A stretch of 42,733 nt of DNA from an uncultured Collinsella sp. (GCA_902492235.1 CABUKS010000020.1:1-42733), one strand, 5' to 3'. Shown: positions 1 to 8,231, numbered from the stretch's first letter. Notes: generated from the letters alone by a model not told the origin. A program made the numbers and translations.

Positions 1-95
1 TAAGATTGAAGGGCCTGACCCCGGAGGAGTTCCGGAATCAGGCCCTCGCGGCCTAGTCGCTATTTAGGGCGTCCAAGATTTGGGGCGCAGTTCAC
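1..95 (+). mobile_element. Right end of an IS3-family insertion sequence
   Basis: The window opens inside the last codons of a transposase typical of IS3 orfB and continues into the short non-coding tail such elements have, with a TCCAAGATTTGGGG segment at about 71-84. Only this end is visible, so element length, terminal repeats and target duplication cannot be assessed. The right boundary is approximate. Confidence 0.5.
3..56 (+). CDS. IS3-family transposase (orfB), C-terminal end only
   Basis: The reading frame entering from the left edge encodes RLKGLTPEEFRNQALAA and then a TAG stop. A closing segment of the form KGLTPEE(F/Y)RxQAL is characteristic of the DDE transposase orfB of IS3/IS150-group elements, which catalyses cut-and-paste or copy-out transposition. 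Only 17 residues are present, so nothing can be said about whether the gene is intact upstream. Family assignment rests on this short signature. Confidence 0.6.
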   Translation, partial: RLKGLTPEEFRNQALAA

Positions 96-166
96 ACGGA
101 GGTCGGGCTTTTTGCAAACGCCGACGTATTGACGAATTTGGAACTGCTGGAAATACGAAACTATGC

Positions 167-298
167 CGGTTTACTACGATGAAATGAGAAATTCCAACTA
201 CGCCGGCTTTTCGCAAAAAAGTGCAAGGCATCTACCTGCGGTTTTAGTTCAACAAGTTTCGGAGTGATCGCGGTTGAGCGATTCATCGTAGTAAACCG
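167..298. repeat. Large inverted repeat (17-bp perfect arms) in the rho upstream region
   Basis: The segment CGGTTTACTACGATGAA at 167-183 recurs as its exact reverse complement at 282-298. If flanking bases are included, the arms extend to about 25 bp with two mismatches. The roughly 98 bp between the arms has no gene. This resembles a dispersed intergenic palindrome more than a terminator, since no T-run follows. No other copy was noticed in this window. Confidence 0.6.
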
Positions 299-391
299 CC
301 ACAGTTTTGGCGGAGGCAGTCAGATTTGTGGGTGTTAAACCAAAGATTGTCCCTTTTGACTAGTCGTTTAAGAACGTCCTCAATGACTAAG

Positions 392-419
392 TTGCAGGTG
401 GTTGCGGTTGTGTTACACT
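392..419 (+). promoter_or_regulatory. Candidate promoter for rho
   Basis: TTGCAG at 392-397 and TACACT at 414-419 are 16 bp apart. The -10 is preceded by TG (411-412), giving an extended -10. An alternative pair, TTGACT at 356-361 and CTCAAT at 379-384 (17 bp), lies just upstream. Either would give a long leader (about 140-180 nt) before the rho start, which would fit the known autoregulation of rho genes, but no leader structure was identified. Confidence 0.4.
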
Positions 420-562
420 AACGCTGCGTATATGGCGCAATCATCTCGATACAGATCAATGATGTCCGTCGTTTTGAACGGAACTAGACTGTTTAGCCGC
501 CCTGAAGGTTTATGCAGGGAGCATGTGATCACAGGGCTTGAAAAGAAAGTTGAGCAAACACT

Positions 563-3118
563 GTGTCTGATCAACAGCAAGAAAACGAAATAACGACGAC
601 GCAAGCCGCTCCCGCTGCACCGGTTGCGTCGGACCAAGTCGCGGCGCCCGCGCAAACCTCGGCTCCTGAGACGCCTAAGGCTGCAACGGCTGAGAAGGCC
701 GTGCCTGCAACTGGTGAGGAGGCTGCTCCGGCAAAGCCCAAGCGTACGCGCCGCACGGCCAAGCCTGCCACTGACGGCGAGGAGGTCACCAAGCCCAAGC
801 GCCGTACCACGCGCACGACGCGCGCCAAGCGCACCGTTGCTGCTGACTCCTCGGCGCCGATTTCCGATGAGGTCGCGCAGGCACGTGCGTTGGCGCAGAT
901 TAGCGAGGCTCAGGTGGTGCGCGCCCGCCGTCGTGCTGCCGAGCGCGAGGCCGCGGCTCTGACCGAGCTTGCAGCTCCGTCTGTGCCCGAGACGCCTGCC
1001 GCCACCGAGACCCCTGTCGCCGACCAGCCGACCGAGAAGCCGGTACCGCGCACACGCCGTCGCACGGCTGCTAAGGCCGAGCAGGTTGCCGATCAGGTAA
1101 CCCCCGAGCTCACTGAGGCTTCGGTCCGTTCCGCGGCAGGGGAGGGCACATCGCCTGTTGAGCTCGCTGCGCCTGTCGAGGCCAGCGAAGTTCCCGTTGT
1201 CGATCCGGCTTTGCGCCCGCACCGTCGCGGTCGCAAGCCCAAGGCCTTCGTCGAGGCAGAGAAGGCCGCAGCCGCAGCTGCAGCCGCTCGGGATGCTGCG
1301 GCGACCGCCGAGTCTGCAACCGCCGCCGACGCGCCCGTCCAGGATGCTACGACTTCCGAGGCCGCTCCCGCCGATGTCGAGCCCGCCGACCTCCGTCCCG
1401 GTCGCAGCCGTCGCACTGCTGCTAAGCGCACGTCCAAGGCTAAGGCTGCCAAGAAGGGCGCGTCCGAGGATTCCGCCGAGACGACCGTCGATGCATCGGC
1501 TGATGCCGCCGAGTCCCAGGACGTCGAACAACCTGCGTCCGAGAAGCCCAAGCGCGGTCGTAAGAAGTCCGCTAAGGTCAAGACGTCCGAGCAGCAGGCC
1601 GAGGCCGAGCTGCAGGGCGATTCCAAGGCCGAGGCCAGCGATGATACTGTGGCTAACGCCGACGCCGCCGCAACCGATGGCGCCGCGCCCGCCGAGGCCG
1701 AAGACGGCGCTCGCCCCAACCGTCGCCAGCACAAGCGCCACGACGAGCGCAACGAGCGCAAGGACGAGCGCAACAACGACCGCCGCAACCGCCAGCGCGA
1801 TCGCAAGCAGCGCAACAAGGAGCGTAATGCCGCTCCCACCGAGCCCACGCTTTCGCGCGAGGAGCTCGCGGCCATGAAGGTCGCCGAGCTGCGCGAGAAG
1901 GCCAAGGAGTTCGAGATTGAGACGACCGGCAAGAAGAAAGCCGAGCTCGTCGAGGAGATCTACGTCACCGCCGCGAAGGCCGAGGGCTTCCGCGACATCA
2001 AGGGCATCCTGCAGATTCGTCCGGACAGCTCCGGTATCATCCACGCCCACGGTTACATGAAGTCCAACGACGACGCCTTCGTCCCCGCCTACCTCATCCG
2101 CTCCGCGCGTCTGCGCACGGGCGACGTCATCGAGGGCTCGCTTCGTCCTTCGCGCGGCGGCGACAAGCGCGCCGGCCTCGCCAAAATCACGACCGTCAAC
2201 GGTCTAGACCCCGAGCAGATTCGCAACCGCCCCAAGTTCGGTGACCTCACCCCGGTCTATCCCAACGAGCCGCTGCGCATGGAGCACGGCAAGGACTCCA
2301 TTACCGGTCGCGCCATCGACATCGTGTCGCCGATCGGCAAGGGTCAGCGTGGCTTGATCGTGTCCCCGCCCAAGGCCGGCAAGACCACAATCCTCAAGAA
2401 GATCTGCCAGTCTATCTCGATTAACAACCCCGAGGTGCACCTCATCTGCCTGCTCGTCGACGAGCGCCCCGAAGAGGTTACCGATATGCAGCGTTCCATC
2501 AAGGGCGAGGTTGTGGCGTCGACCTTCGATATGCCCGCCGACAACCACACTCGTGTGGCAGAGCTCGTCATCGAGCGCGCCAAGCGCATCGTGGAGCTGG
2601 GCGGCGATGTCGTGGTGGTGCTCGACTCCATCACGCGTCTTGCCCGCGCCTACAACTTGGCGGCGCCCGCCTCAGGCCGCATCCTTTCGGGCGGCGTCGA
2701 TTCGGCGGCCCTGTATCCGCCCAAGCGCTTCCTGGGCGCAGCCCGTAATATCGAGAACGGTGGCTCGCTCACCATCCTGGCCTCTGCCCTCATCGACACC
2801 GGTTCCAAGATGGACGAGGTCATCTTTGAGGAGTTCAAGGGCACCGGCAACATGGAGCTTAAGCTCGACCGCGACCTGGCCGACCGCCGCATCTTCCCGG
2901 CTATCGACCCCGTTGCCTCCGGTACGCGTAACGAGGACCTGTTGGTTGACGAGCAGATGCGTCCGTTTGTCTTTGGCCTGCGTCGCATTCTTGCCGGCAT
3001 GAACAACACCGAGCGCGCGGCCGCATCGTTTATCAAGGGTCTTAAGGGCACCAACACCAACCAGGAGTTCCTGGTGCGTTCGGCCAAAAAGCACAGCGAC
3101 TACGAGCAGACGTTCTAG
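563..3118 (+). CDS. rho: Transcription termination factor Rho with a ~425-residue N-terminal extension
   Basis: This is the hexameric ATP-dependent RNA helicase that terminates transcription. The C-terminal ~420 residues are a complete Rho: a Rho-N helical domain (about 430-470), the cold-shock-like RNA-binding domain (about 475-555), a Walker A motif PPKAGKTT (about 601-608), DERPEEVTDM, and the Q/R-loop and C-terminal motifs around SGGVDSAALYPPKRF and DRRIFPAIDP. The first ~425 residues are low complexity, alternating Ala/Glu/Pro stretches with basic clusters such as KPKRTRRT, RPHRRGRKPK and a run of Arg/Asn/Lys. Such extensions are known in Rho of high-GC Gram-positives, where they add RNA contacts, and this one is long even for them. 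The start is GTG at 563 with only a weak upstream AAAGAAAG. A strong terminator follows. Confidence 0.97.
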   Translation: MSDQQQENEITTTQAAPAAPVASDQVAAPAQTSAPETPKAATAEKAVPATGEEAAPAKPKRTRRTAKPATDGEEVTKPKRRTTRTTRAKRTVAADSSAPISDEVAQARALAQISEAQVVRARRRAAEREAAALTELAAPSVPETPAATETPVADQPTEKPVPRTRRRTAAKAEQVADQVTPELTEASVRSAAGEGTSPVELAAPVEASEVPVVDPALRPHRRGRKPKAFVEAEKAAAAAAAARDAAATAESATAADAPVQDATTSEAAPADVEPADLRPGRSRRTAAKRTSKAKAAKKGASEDSAETTVDASADAAESQDVEQPASEKPKRGRKKSAKVKTSEQQAEAELQGDSKAEASDDTVANADAAATDGAAPAEAEDGARPNRRQHKRHDERNERKDERNNDRRNRQRDRKQRNKERNAAPTEPTLSREELAAMKVAELREKAKEFEIETTGKKKAELVEEIYVTAAKAEGFRDIKGILQIRPDSSGIIHAHGYMKSNDDAFVPAYLIRSARLRTGDVIEGSLRPSRGGDKRAGLAKITTVNGLDPEQIRNRPKFGDLTPVYPNEPLRMEHGKDSITGRAIDIVSPIGKGQRGLIVSPPKAGKTTILKKICQSISINNPEVHLICLLVDERPEEVTDMQRSIKGEVVASTFDMPADNHTRVAELVIERAKRIVELGGDVVVVLDSITRLARAYNLAAPASGRILSGGVDSAALYPPKRFLGAARNIENGGSLTILASALIDTGSKMDEVIFEEFKGTGNMELKLDRDLADRRIFPAIDPVASGTRNEDLLVDEQMRPFVFGLRRILAGMNNTERAAASFIKGLKGTNTNQEFLVRSAKKHSDYEQTF

Positions 3119-3155
3119 GTTGTCATTCACGCGCAGCGATAGTCATCAGTGCAAT

Positions 3156-3187
3156 AAAGGGTCGGGGCTTTGAGCCTCGGCCCTTTT
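3156..3187 (+). terminator. Rho-independent terminator after rho
   Basis: A 13-bp stem (AAAGGGTCGGGGC with GCCTCGGCCCTTT, two G-U pairs) with a 5-nt loop is followed by a T-run. It lies about 40 bp after the rho stop. Confidence 0.85.
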
Positions 3188-3264
3188 CTATATTGCCGCT
3201 CCGCGCTTTTTTGACCATAAGACTGGCAAGCAGCAGGTTTCCCGTTTCAATCCGACATCGTCGC

Positions 3265-3293
3265 TTGCAATCGACAGGGCGGTTTCGCATAAT
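3265..3293 (+). promoter_or_regulatory. Sigma-70-type promoter for the membrane-anchored protein/vanZ pair
   Basis: TTGCAA at 3265-3270 and CATAAT at 3288-3293 are separated by exactly 17 bp, in the intergenic space between the rho terminator and the next gene. The predicted start site is near 3300, leaving a leader of about 130 nt. Confidence 0.65.
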
Positions 3294-3429
3294 AGCTTTT
3301 AAGCTTCGCGACGGAAAACGCAGATGAAACGAACCATATACCGTTGCTTTGGGGCATAGCCCCGCTTCATCTTCTCTCGCGCAGCCAACTGAATGATGCG
3401 ATTTGGGTGCTGGAAGATGGGGAGAGCTC

Positions 3430-4830
3430 ATGGCTTCTTCTGATGCAACACAACGAGCAGTCCTTGCCGGACTTTCGTGCGGGATCGGCCTTGCCGCTCC
3501 CGTGGTTATGTATGCCGCGACGCTGCCGTTTTCGTCTGTGAACGAGACGGTCGTGGCGGGTGCGGTTCCCTTCGCCGTGGGCGCGGTGGCGGGCGTGGGT
3601 ATCTATGCCGCCTCGCTGGGTATTTCCGAGTACCGTGCGCAGCGTGAAGAGCGTCTATTCCAGCCTGATGCCATGGGCGGTGCCGCCAATCTCAATCAGC
3701 ATCAAAGCGAGTTCAAGACCGCCTCGATTCCAGCTCAGCAGCAGGATGCGACTCCTTACGCTGCGGCTTCTGCTTCTCAGGCTCAGGCGGAGCAGTCTAC
3801 CTCGGCATTCCTTTCCGGCCTGACTGGTGCGTTCCAGCGCCGTCATGCCGATGATGGTGTCCCTACCATCGCTCGAGCCGCAGATGCTATGGACGAGGAC
3901 GAGGCTTGGTCCATGATCGACAGTATGCTCGACGACGATTCGCCGGTGAGCTGCGACCCTGCACACTCGCGCGACGTCTATCAAGTCGCCATCGACGAGC
4001 TCACCAACGGCGGGCAGACCGGCTCCTTCAATCGCGACGACATCGCCGCCGCGGCACGCGCCGTGTCTGGCTCCCAGGCCGCCCCTGCGGGCAGCACGGC
4101 GGCTTTCGTGGCGCTCGTCGCCAACGCGGCAGCCAATAACGCCTACAGCGCTACCTCGGCGGACGCGAACGCTTCTGCCGACAATTCGTACGTTGATGAA
4201 GCCATGACTGCGGACGAGGAGGCCGTTGCCGCCCGCCGTGCCGCCGAAAGCTCGCTTTGGGGCGCTCCTGCCCAGCAGCAGGCGGCTGAGGCTGCGCCGT
4301 ACAATGCAAACCTCGCCAGCATGCCTATCATCTCCGGTGCCGTGGACATCGATCTCGATGACCTCGATGAGCCTGCAGCCATCACCGCATCGATTGATGC
4401 CCAAGATCGCATCGACACCGGCGACCTTCCGGACGCCTCGCTCGAGGTTGATGTTCCCATGGCCGATTACTCGGGCCACGAGGACATGTGGGCCGCCGCC
4501 ACCGCGATTCTGGATGAGATTGACGAGCCTGCTCCTGTTGCAGCCCCCGCTCCCGTCGCTGCCCCTCAGCCTGTTGCCCCCGCCTATGTCGGCCGTCACA
4601 GCGCTGTGTTCCCCGAGGATACTGCCCGTATCTCGCGCGAGAGCATCGAGCGGGCCGAGGCTATTGCCGCCGGCATTATGGAAAACCGTCGTCACGAGCG
4701 CGTCAATCAGATCCTCGAGGAAGAGATCGAGCGCCTGCAGTCCTCTACCGCCAAGCGTACGGGCCGTGCCTATCTGAGCGTTATCGAGGGCGGTACCGCT
4801 AGCTTCGCGCCGCTCCGCGCGGAGGCATAA
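3430..4830 (+). CDS. Membrane-anchored acidic protein of unknown function
   Basis: I do not recognise the family. The 466-residue product begins with two hydrophobic segments (about residues 10-35 and 45-70, GLSCGIGLAAPVVMYAATL and an Ala/Gly/Val-rich stretch). A long Ala-, Asp- and Glu-rich, low-complexity, probably disordered region follows, then a short charged C-terminal part that may form a helix or coiled coil (IARESIERAEAIAAGI-like, then LEEEIERLQ). The frame could start at a TTG at 3403, but ATG 3430 has a strong GGGGAGAG ribosome site at the right distance and is preferred. The next gene, vanZ-like, begins 7 nt after the stop, so the two are probably co-transcribed. The topology suggests a cell-envelope protein anchored at its N-terminus. 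It is lineage-restricted as far as I can tell. Confidence 0.75.
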   Translation: MASSDATQRAVLAGLSCGIGLAAPVVMYAATLPFSSVNETVVAGAVPFAVGAVAGVGIYAASLGISEYRAQREERLFQPDAMGGAANLNQHQSEFKTASIPAQQQDATPYAAASASQAQAEQSTSAFLSGLTGAFQRRHADDGVPTIARAADAMDEDEAWSMIDSMLDDDSPVSCDPAHSRDVYQVAIDELTNGGQTGSFNRDDIAAAARAVSGSQAAPAGSTAAFVALVANAAANNAYSATSADANASADNSYVDEAMTADEEAVAARRAAESSLWGAPAQQQAAEAAPYNANLASMPIISGAVDIDLDDLDEPAAITASIDAQDRIDTGDLPDASLEVDVPMADYSGHEDMWAAATAILDEIDEPAPVAAPAPVAAPQPVAPAYVGRHSAVFPEDTARISRESIERAEAIAAGIMENRRHERVNQILEEEIERLQSSTAKRTGRAYLSVIEGGTASFAPLRAEA

Positions 4831-4837
4831 CTTCTGC

Positions 4838-5287
4838 ATGGTTAAGATCAATCGAAAATGGGCGGTCGTGACCTGCCTGATGGCGCTTTTGATCTGGGGC
4901 AATTCGCTGGTTCCCGGCTCGGGGTCGGGCTCGCTGAGCCTAACGGTCATGGAAGCTGTCCGCGGTTTCCTGCACGGCGTGGGACTTCCATATGAATGGG
5001 TGACCAACTTCGTTGTTCGCAAGTGCGCGCATTTTACCGAGTATATGGTGCTCGGCATCCTGGCAACGCACGCCTTTGATTTTGAGGGCCGGCGCACCTT
5101 TGACGTGCTGCTGCCCACGGCGGTGTTCCTGCTGCTGATTCCCTCGATCGACGAGACGATTCAGCTCTTTGTGCCGGGACGCGCCGGCATGATCACTGAT
5201 GTGATGATCGACTGCTGTGGAGCGGCAACGGGCGTTGTGCTCCGATATCTACTACGATCGCTCATATGTGCCAAAAAGGCCGCCTAG
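4838..5287 (+). CDS. VanZ-like membrane protein
   Basis: A 149-residue protein with about four hydrophobic segments. It carries the two hallmarks of the VanZ family: RKCAHFTEYMVLG (about 64-76) in the second segment, and a DETIQLFVPGR...D(V/I)xID block (about 107-130). VanZ proteins are small integral membrane proteins; the founder raises teicoplanin resistance, but most chromosomal members have no known role, and resistance should not be inferred here. The gene starts 7 nt after the preceding gene. Its stop codon lies inside the left arm of the downstream terminator hairpin, so a terminating ribosome would overlap the hairpin. Confidence 0.85.
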   Translation: MVKINRKWAVVTCLMALLIWGNSLVPGSGSGSLSLTVMEAVRGFLHGVGLPYEWVTNFVVRKCAHFTEYMVLGILATHAFDFEGRRTFDVLLPTAVFLLLIPSIDETIQLFVPGRAGMITDVMIDCCGAATGVVLRYLLRSLICAKKAA

Positions 5288-5318
5288 GACGTATGTTTGG
5301 TCCTAGGCGGCCTTTTTT
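5273..5318 (+). terminator. Strong terminator overlapping the vanZ-like stop codon
   Basis: AAAAAGGCCGCCTAGGAC pairs perfectly with GTCCTAGGCGGCCTTTTT around an ~8-nt loop. Because of its A-run and T-run it is symmetric and could also terminate minus-strand transcription from the fructokinase. The TAG at 5285-5287 lies within the 5' arm. Confidence 0.85.
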
Positions 5319-5400
5319 ATTTGAGGACTTATATGAGGCGTGGTGGCGTCGTTCCGTAGGTCGGATTTGCCGGGCGCGCCACGCCCTGTGGGTGCGTCTG

Positions 5401-6291
5401 CTACTGAAGCGCCTGTGCGCCCAGGGCCAGGCAGCCCATAATGCCCTGCTTGCCCTCGAGGCTGTTGTTGACGATGTAGTTATCGATGTCGTTGACCTCG
5501 GGCGTGACGATATAGCCGTTGAGCATCTCGGCACACTTTTTGCGTGCGAGCGGCACGATGGGGGTGTGGTCGGCCACACCGCCGCCGATGATGATCTTTT
5601 GCGGCGCGTAGCACAGCGTGTAGGTCATGAGCGCCTGTGCTAGATAGCCTGCGAGCAGGTCCATGGCCTCTGGGTCATCGGCCATGTCTCCGGCGCTCTT
5701 GCCATCCCAGCGCTTTTTAACGCCGGGGCCGGCGATGAGGCCCTCGAGGCAGTTGTCATGGAAGGGGCAAGCGCTATGCTCGCCGATGGTGTCGCGCGGG
5801 TCGCGCGTGACCAGGATGTGGCCGGCCTCGGGATGCATCATGCCGTGTACGAGCTTACCGCCCGAGAGCACGCCGGCGCCCACACCGGTGCCGATGGTCA
5901 GGTAGACCACGTCCGTGAGGCCCTGGGCGCAACCAAAGGTGACCTCGCCCAAGCAGGCAACGTTGACGTCGGTGTCGTAGCCGCAGGGAATATTGAGCTC
6001 GTTTTGGATGGTGCCCAACAGGTCGAAGTAGCGCCATGCCGTTTTGGGGGTCTCCAGGATCTTGCCGTATTGGGGCGAGGCAGGGTTGACTGCGGTGGGT
6101 CCAAAGGCGCCGATGCCCAGCGCGGCGATGCCCTTGTCGGCAAACCATGCATTGACGGCCTCAACGGTCTCCTGCGGGGTCGTGGTCGCGATCTGCTCAC
6201 GCTCCAGGACCGTACCGTCTGCATAGCCCGTGGCGCAGACCATCTTGGTGCCGCCGGCCTCGAGCGCTCCGATAAGCTGCTGTTCTGCCAT
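5401..6291 (-). CDS. scrK: ROK-family fructokinase
   Basis: A 296-residue sugar kinase that probably makes fructose 6-phosphate from fructose and ATP (EC 2.7.1.4). It has the N-terminal phosphate-binding loop of the ROK/hexokinase fold (GALEAGGTKMVCA, about 8-20), the catalytic region DTDVNVACLGE (106-116), the glycine-rich TIGTGVGAG (132-140) and the zinc-site pattern H158...C175-x2-H178-x2-C181 followed by EG. The GEHSACPFHDNCLEG arrangement is typical of the fructokinase branch rather than glucokinases or NagC-type repressors, and no N-terminal HTH is present. Start ATG 6291 has AGAGAGGA 6 nt upstream. No sugar transporter or hydrolase is adjacent, so the substrate is inferred from family only. 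Confidence 0.88.
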   Translation of the reverse strand: MAEQQLIGALEAGGTKMVCATGYADGTVLEREQIATTTPQETVEAVNAWFADKGIAALGIGAFGPTAVNPASPQYGKILETPKTAWRYFDLLGTIQNELNIPCGYDTDVNVACLGEVTFGCAQGLTDVVYLTIGTGVGAGVLSGGKLVHGMMHPEAGHILVTRDPRDTIGEHSACPFHDNCLEGLIAGPGVKKRWDGKSAGDMADDPEAMDLLAGYLAQALMTYTLCYAPQKIIIGGGVADHTPIVPLARKKCAEMLNGYIVTPEVNDIDNYIVNNSLEGKQGIMGCLALGAQALQ

Positions 6292-6364
6292 AGTATTCCT
6301 CTCTCTGGGACGAGTTGCTCCGTGACTAAAGTATAGGGCTCTAAACCATTTAAGAAAGCGCTAT

Positions 6365-6407
6365 AAAAAGAAGCCTCGCAACGTGGCGGGCGGTGCCGGG
6401 CTTCTTT
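6365..6407 (-). terminator. Terminator after the aminotransferase gene
   Basis: On the minus strand AAAGAAGCC at one side pairs with GGCTTCTTT at the other, and TTTTT follows. The interior is GC-rich and probably partly paired. It separates the aminotransferase from the downstream fructokinase gene. Confidence 0.6.
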
Positions 6408-6432
6408 GGTTGCTTTGGTTGCCGGGCCGTCC

Positions 6433-7614
6433 TTACCCGCGCGGCTTGATTTTATCACGTAGCGACTTGAGGTTCTCCAGTGCCGCGTTAAGCGTCTCGT
6501 CCCGCTTGGCAAAGTGGAAACGAATCAGATGGTTGACGGGCTCGCGGAAGAAGCTCGAGCCGGGCACGGCGCCCACGCCCACCTTGGATGCGAGGTCCTC
6601 GCAGAATTCGAGGTCGCTGTCATAGCCAAACTCAGAGATGTCCATCATGACGTAGTAGGCGCCCTGCGGCACGTTATGCTCAAGACCGATGCTATCGAGC
6701 CCCTGGCAGAACAGGTCGCGTTTGGCGGTGTAGAGGTCGAGGACCTCATCGTAATAGCTGTCGTCGAAGTTGAGGGCGGTGACAACGGCTTCCTGCAGGG
6801 GAGCGGCGGCACCCACGGTGAGAAAGTCGTGGACCTTCTTGATACGCTCGGTGATCTGGGCCGGGGCGATGGTGTAGCCCAAGCGCCAACCGGTGATGGA
6901 GTACGTCTTAGACAGCGAGCTGCAGCTGATGGTTCGCTCGAACATGCCGGGCAGCGTGGCCATATAGACGTGCTCGTGGGGCGCGTAGACGATGTGCTCG
7001 TATACCTCGTCGGTAATGCAGTAGGCGTCGTACTTTTTGCAGAGGTCGGCGATAAAGGTGAGCTCCTCGCGCGTAAAGACCTTGCCGCAAGGGTTGGAAG
7101 GGTTGCACAGGACGATGGCCTTGGGGTCGTTGTCGCGGAAGGCTGCCTCGAGCGTCTCACGGTCAAAGTCGAATGTGGGCGGGTTGAGCGGCACATAGAT
7201 GGGCTCGGCACCCGAGAGAATGGTGTCAGCGCCGTAGTTCTCGTAGAACGGCGAGAAGATGACGACCTTGTCTCCGGGGTTCGTAACCGTCATCATGGCG
7301 GCCATCATGGCCTCGGTGGAGCCGCAGGTGACTACGATATTCTCGTTGGGGTTTACCGACATGCCCATAAAATGCTCCTGCTTGGCGGCAAGCGCCTCAC
7401 GCATGGCCTGGGAGCCCCAGGTAATGGAGTACTGGTGGTAGAGCGGCTTGGGGTCGGCGGCGATGGTGCTCAGGCTGTTGAGCAGCTGCGCCGGAGGATC
7501 GAAGTCGGGGAAGCCCTGCGAGAGATTGACGGCATCGTACTTATTGGAGATGCGTGTCATGCGGCGGATGACCGAATCGGTAAATGTTGCCGTGCGGTTG
7601 GAGAGTTCTTTCAT
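6433..7614 (-). CDS. PLP-dependent class I/II aminotransferase
   Basis: A 393-residue fold-type I aminotransferase. Visible motifs are NLSQGFPDFDPP near the N-terminus, NPSNPCG (171-177), DEVYE (202-206), the PLP lysine in SLSKTYSITGWRLGY (Lys236) and the substrate-carboxylate arginine in the C-terminal RFHFA segment. It resembles the aspartate/kynurenine/methionine aminotransferase subgroup, so the amino donor cannot be fixed from sequence alone. Start ATG 7614 has AAAGGA 8 nt upstream. It is monocistronic on the minus strand, with its own terminator. Confidence 0.88.
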   Translation of the reverse strand: MKELSNRTATFTDSVIRRMTRISNKYDAVNLSQGFPDFDPPAQLLNSLSTIAADPKPLYHQYSITWGSQAMREALAAKQEHFMGMSVNPNENIVVTCGSTEAMMAAMMTVTNPGDKVVIFSPFYENYGADTILSGAEPIYVPLNPPTFDFDRETLEAAFRDNDPKAIVLCNPSNPCGKVFTREELTFIADLCKKYDAYCITDEVYEHIVYAPHEHVYMATLPGMFERTISCSSLSKTYSITGWRLGYTIAPAQITERIKKVHDFLTVGAAAPLQEAVVTALNFDDSYYDEVLDLYTAKRDLFCQGLDSIGLEHNVPQGAYYVMMDISEFGYDSDLEFCEDLASKVGVGAVPGSSFFREPVNHLIRFHFAKRDETLNAALENLKSLRDKIKPRG

Positions 7615-7724
7615 GCCGGTCCTTTCGAGGATTTGCAGTGGGGCAAGTTTACTCCTATGGAACCGGTGGGAATTGCTCGAAACGCGCTCGAAAAACTCTT
7701 TTCAAAATTCTTGAAAATTGGGGC

Positions 7725-7753
7725 TTGCATCGCGTGGCGTTCCTTGCAATAAT
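7725..7753 (+). promoter_or_regulatory. Promoter for the tRNA-His/tRNA-Lys cluster
   Basis: TTGCAT at 7725-7730 and AATAAT at 7748-7753 are 17 bp apart. The predicted start at about 7760 is some 20 nt before tRNA-His. Confidence 0.6.
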
Positions 7754-7779
7754 AGTCGAGCGCGAAGCGCACAGGACAC

Positions 7780-7857
7780 GGTGGGTGTAGCTCAGTTGGC
7801 TAGAGCGACGGGTTGTGGTCCCGTAGGTCGAGGGTTCGAGTCCCTTTACCCACCCCA
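7780..7857 (+). tRNA. tRNA-His (anticodon GTG)
   Basis: A complete cloverleaf with the anticodon in GGTTGTGGTCC, a D arm AGCTCAGTTGGCTAGAGC and T loop GGTTCGAGTCC. The extra 5' G (7780) pairs with C73, the identity element of tRNA-His, and CCA is encoded at 7855-7857. Confidence 0.96.
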
Positions 7858-7879
7858 GTTCTTGCTTCGTATTGATATC

Positions 7880-7955
7880 GGGTCGTTAGCTCAGTTGGTA
7901 GAGCAGGGGACTCTTAATCCCAAGGTCCAGGGTTCGAACCCCTGACGGCCCACCA
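7880..7955 (+). tRNA. tRNA-Lys (anticodon CTT), copy 1
   Basis: A 76-nt tRNA with acceptor GGGTCGT/ACGGCCC, anticodon loop GACTCTTAATC, T loop TTCGAAC and encoded CCA at 7953-7955. It is almost identical to the copy starting 119 bp downstream. Confidence 0.96.
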
Positions 7956-7968
7956 CACGATATCTCCT

Positions 7969-7994
7969 CTAAAGTCCGCCATAACGGACTTTAG
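7969..7994 (+). other. Hairpin between the two tRNA-Lys genes
   Basis: CTAAAGTCCG and CGGACTTTAG form a perfect 10-bp stem with a 6-nt loop, followed by only CTTT. It could be a weak terminator or an RNA-processing signal between the tRNAs. Confidence 0.55.
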
Positions 7995-7998
7995 CTTT

Positions 7999-8071
7999 GG
8001 GTCGTTAGCTCAGTTGGTAGAGCAGGGGACTCTTAATCCCAAGGTCCAGGGTTCGACCCCCTGACGGCCCA
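7999..8071 (+). tRNA. tRNA-Lys (anticodon CTT), copy 2, without encoded CCA
   Basis: The sequence matches copy 1 except for the T loop (TTCGACC instead of TTCGAAC) and the 3' end. After the discriminator A8071 comes CCC, not CCA, so CCA must be added post-transcriptionally. The last 17 bases are part of a segment duplicated at 8232-8317. Confidence 0.93.
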
Positions 8072-8141
8072 CCCAAAGATCGTTAAAGCGACTGGCTTAG
8101 GCTGGTCGCTTTTTTGTTGACCTCGCACGGGGTCGAACCCG
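8055..8141 (+). repeat. tRNA-Lys 3' end plus terminator, repeat copy 1
   Basis: This 87-bp segment starts in the T loop of tRNA-Lys copy 2 (GACCCCCTGACGGCCC), includes its terminator, and ends at GGGGTCGAACCCG. It recurs at 8232-8317 with a few substitutions and one fewer T in the T-run. Confidence 0.85.
8085..8115 (+). terminator. Terminator of the tRNA cluster
   Basis: AAAGCGAC pairs with GTCGCTTT, the stem extends inward by four more pairs (two G-U) to a 4-nt loop, and a T-run follows. Confidence 0.85.
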
Positions 8142-8231
8142 TCGGGGCGCGGAGCTGAGGAAATGCGTAAGCATTTGCCAGCGCAGCGCGCAAGGCGCGA
8201 AGCGCCGCAGTGACCGCCTGCGCAGCAGGCT

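Noticed and set aside
402..593. Small plus-strand ORF overlapping the rho start
   Set aside because: It lies in the leader, overlaps the rho start in another frame, and has no ribosome site or recognisable composition.
413..2050. Long minus-strand ORF (545 codons) opposite rho
   Set aside because: Leu/Gly/Arg-rich translation typical of a shadow frame in high-GC DNA. It lies opposite the low-complexity part of a certain gene and has no ribosome site.
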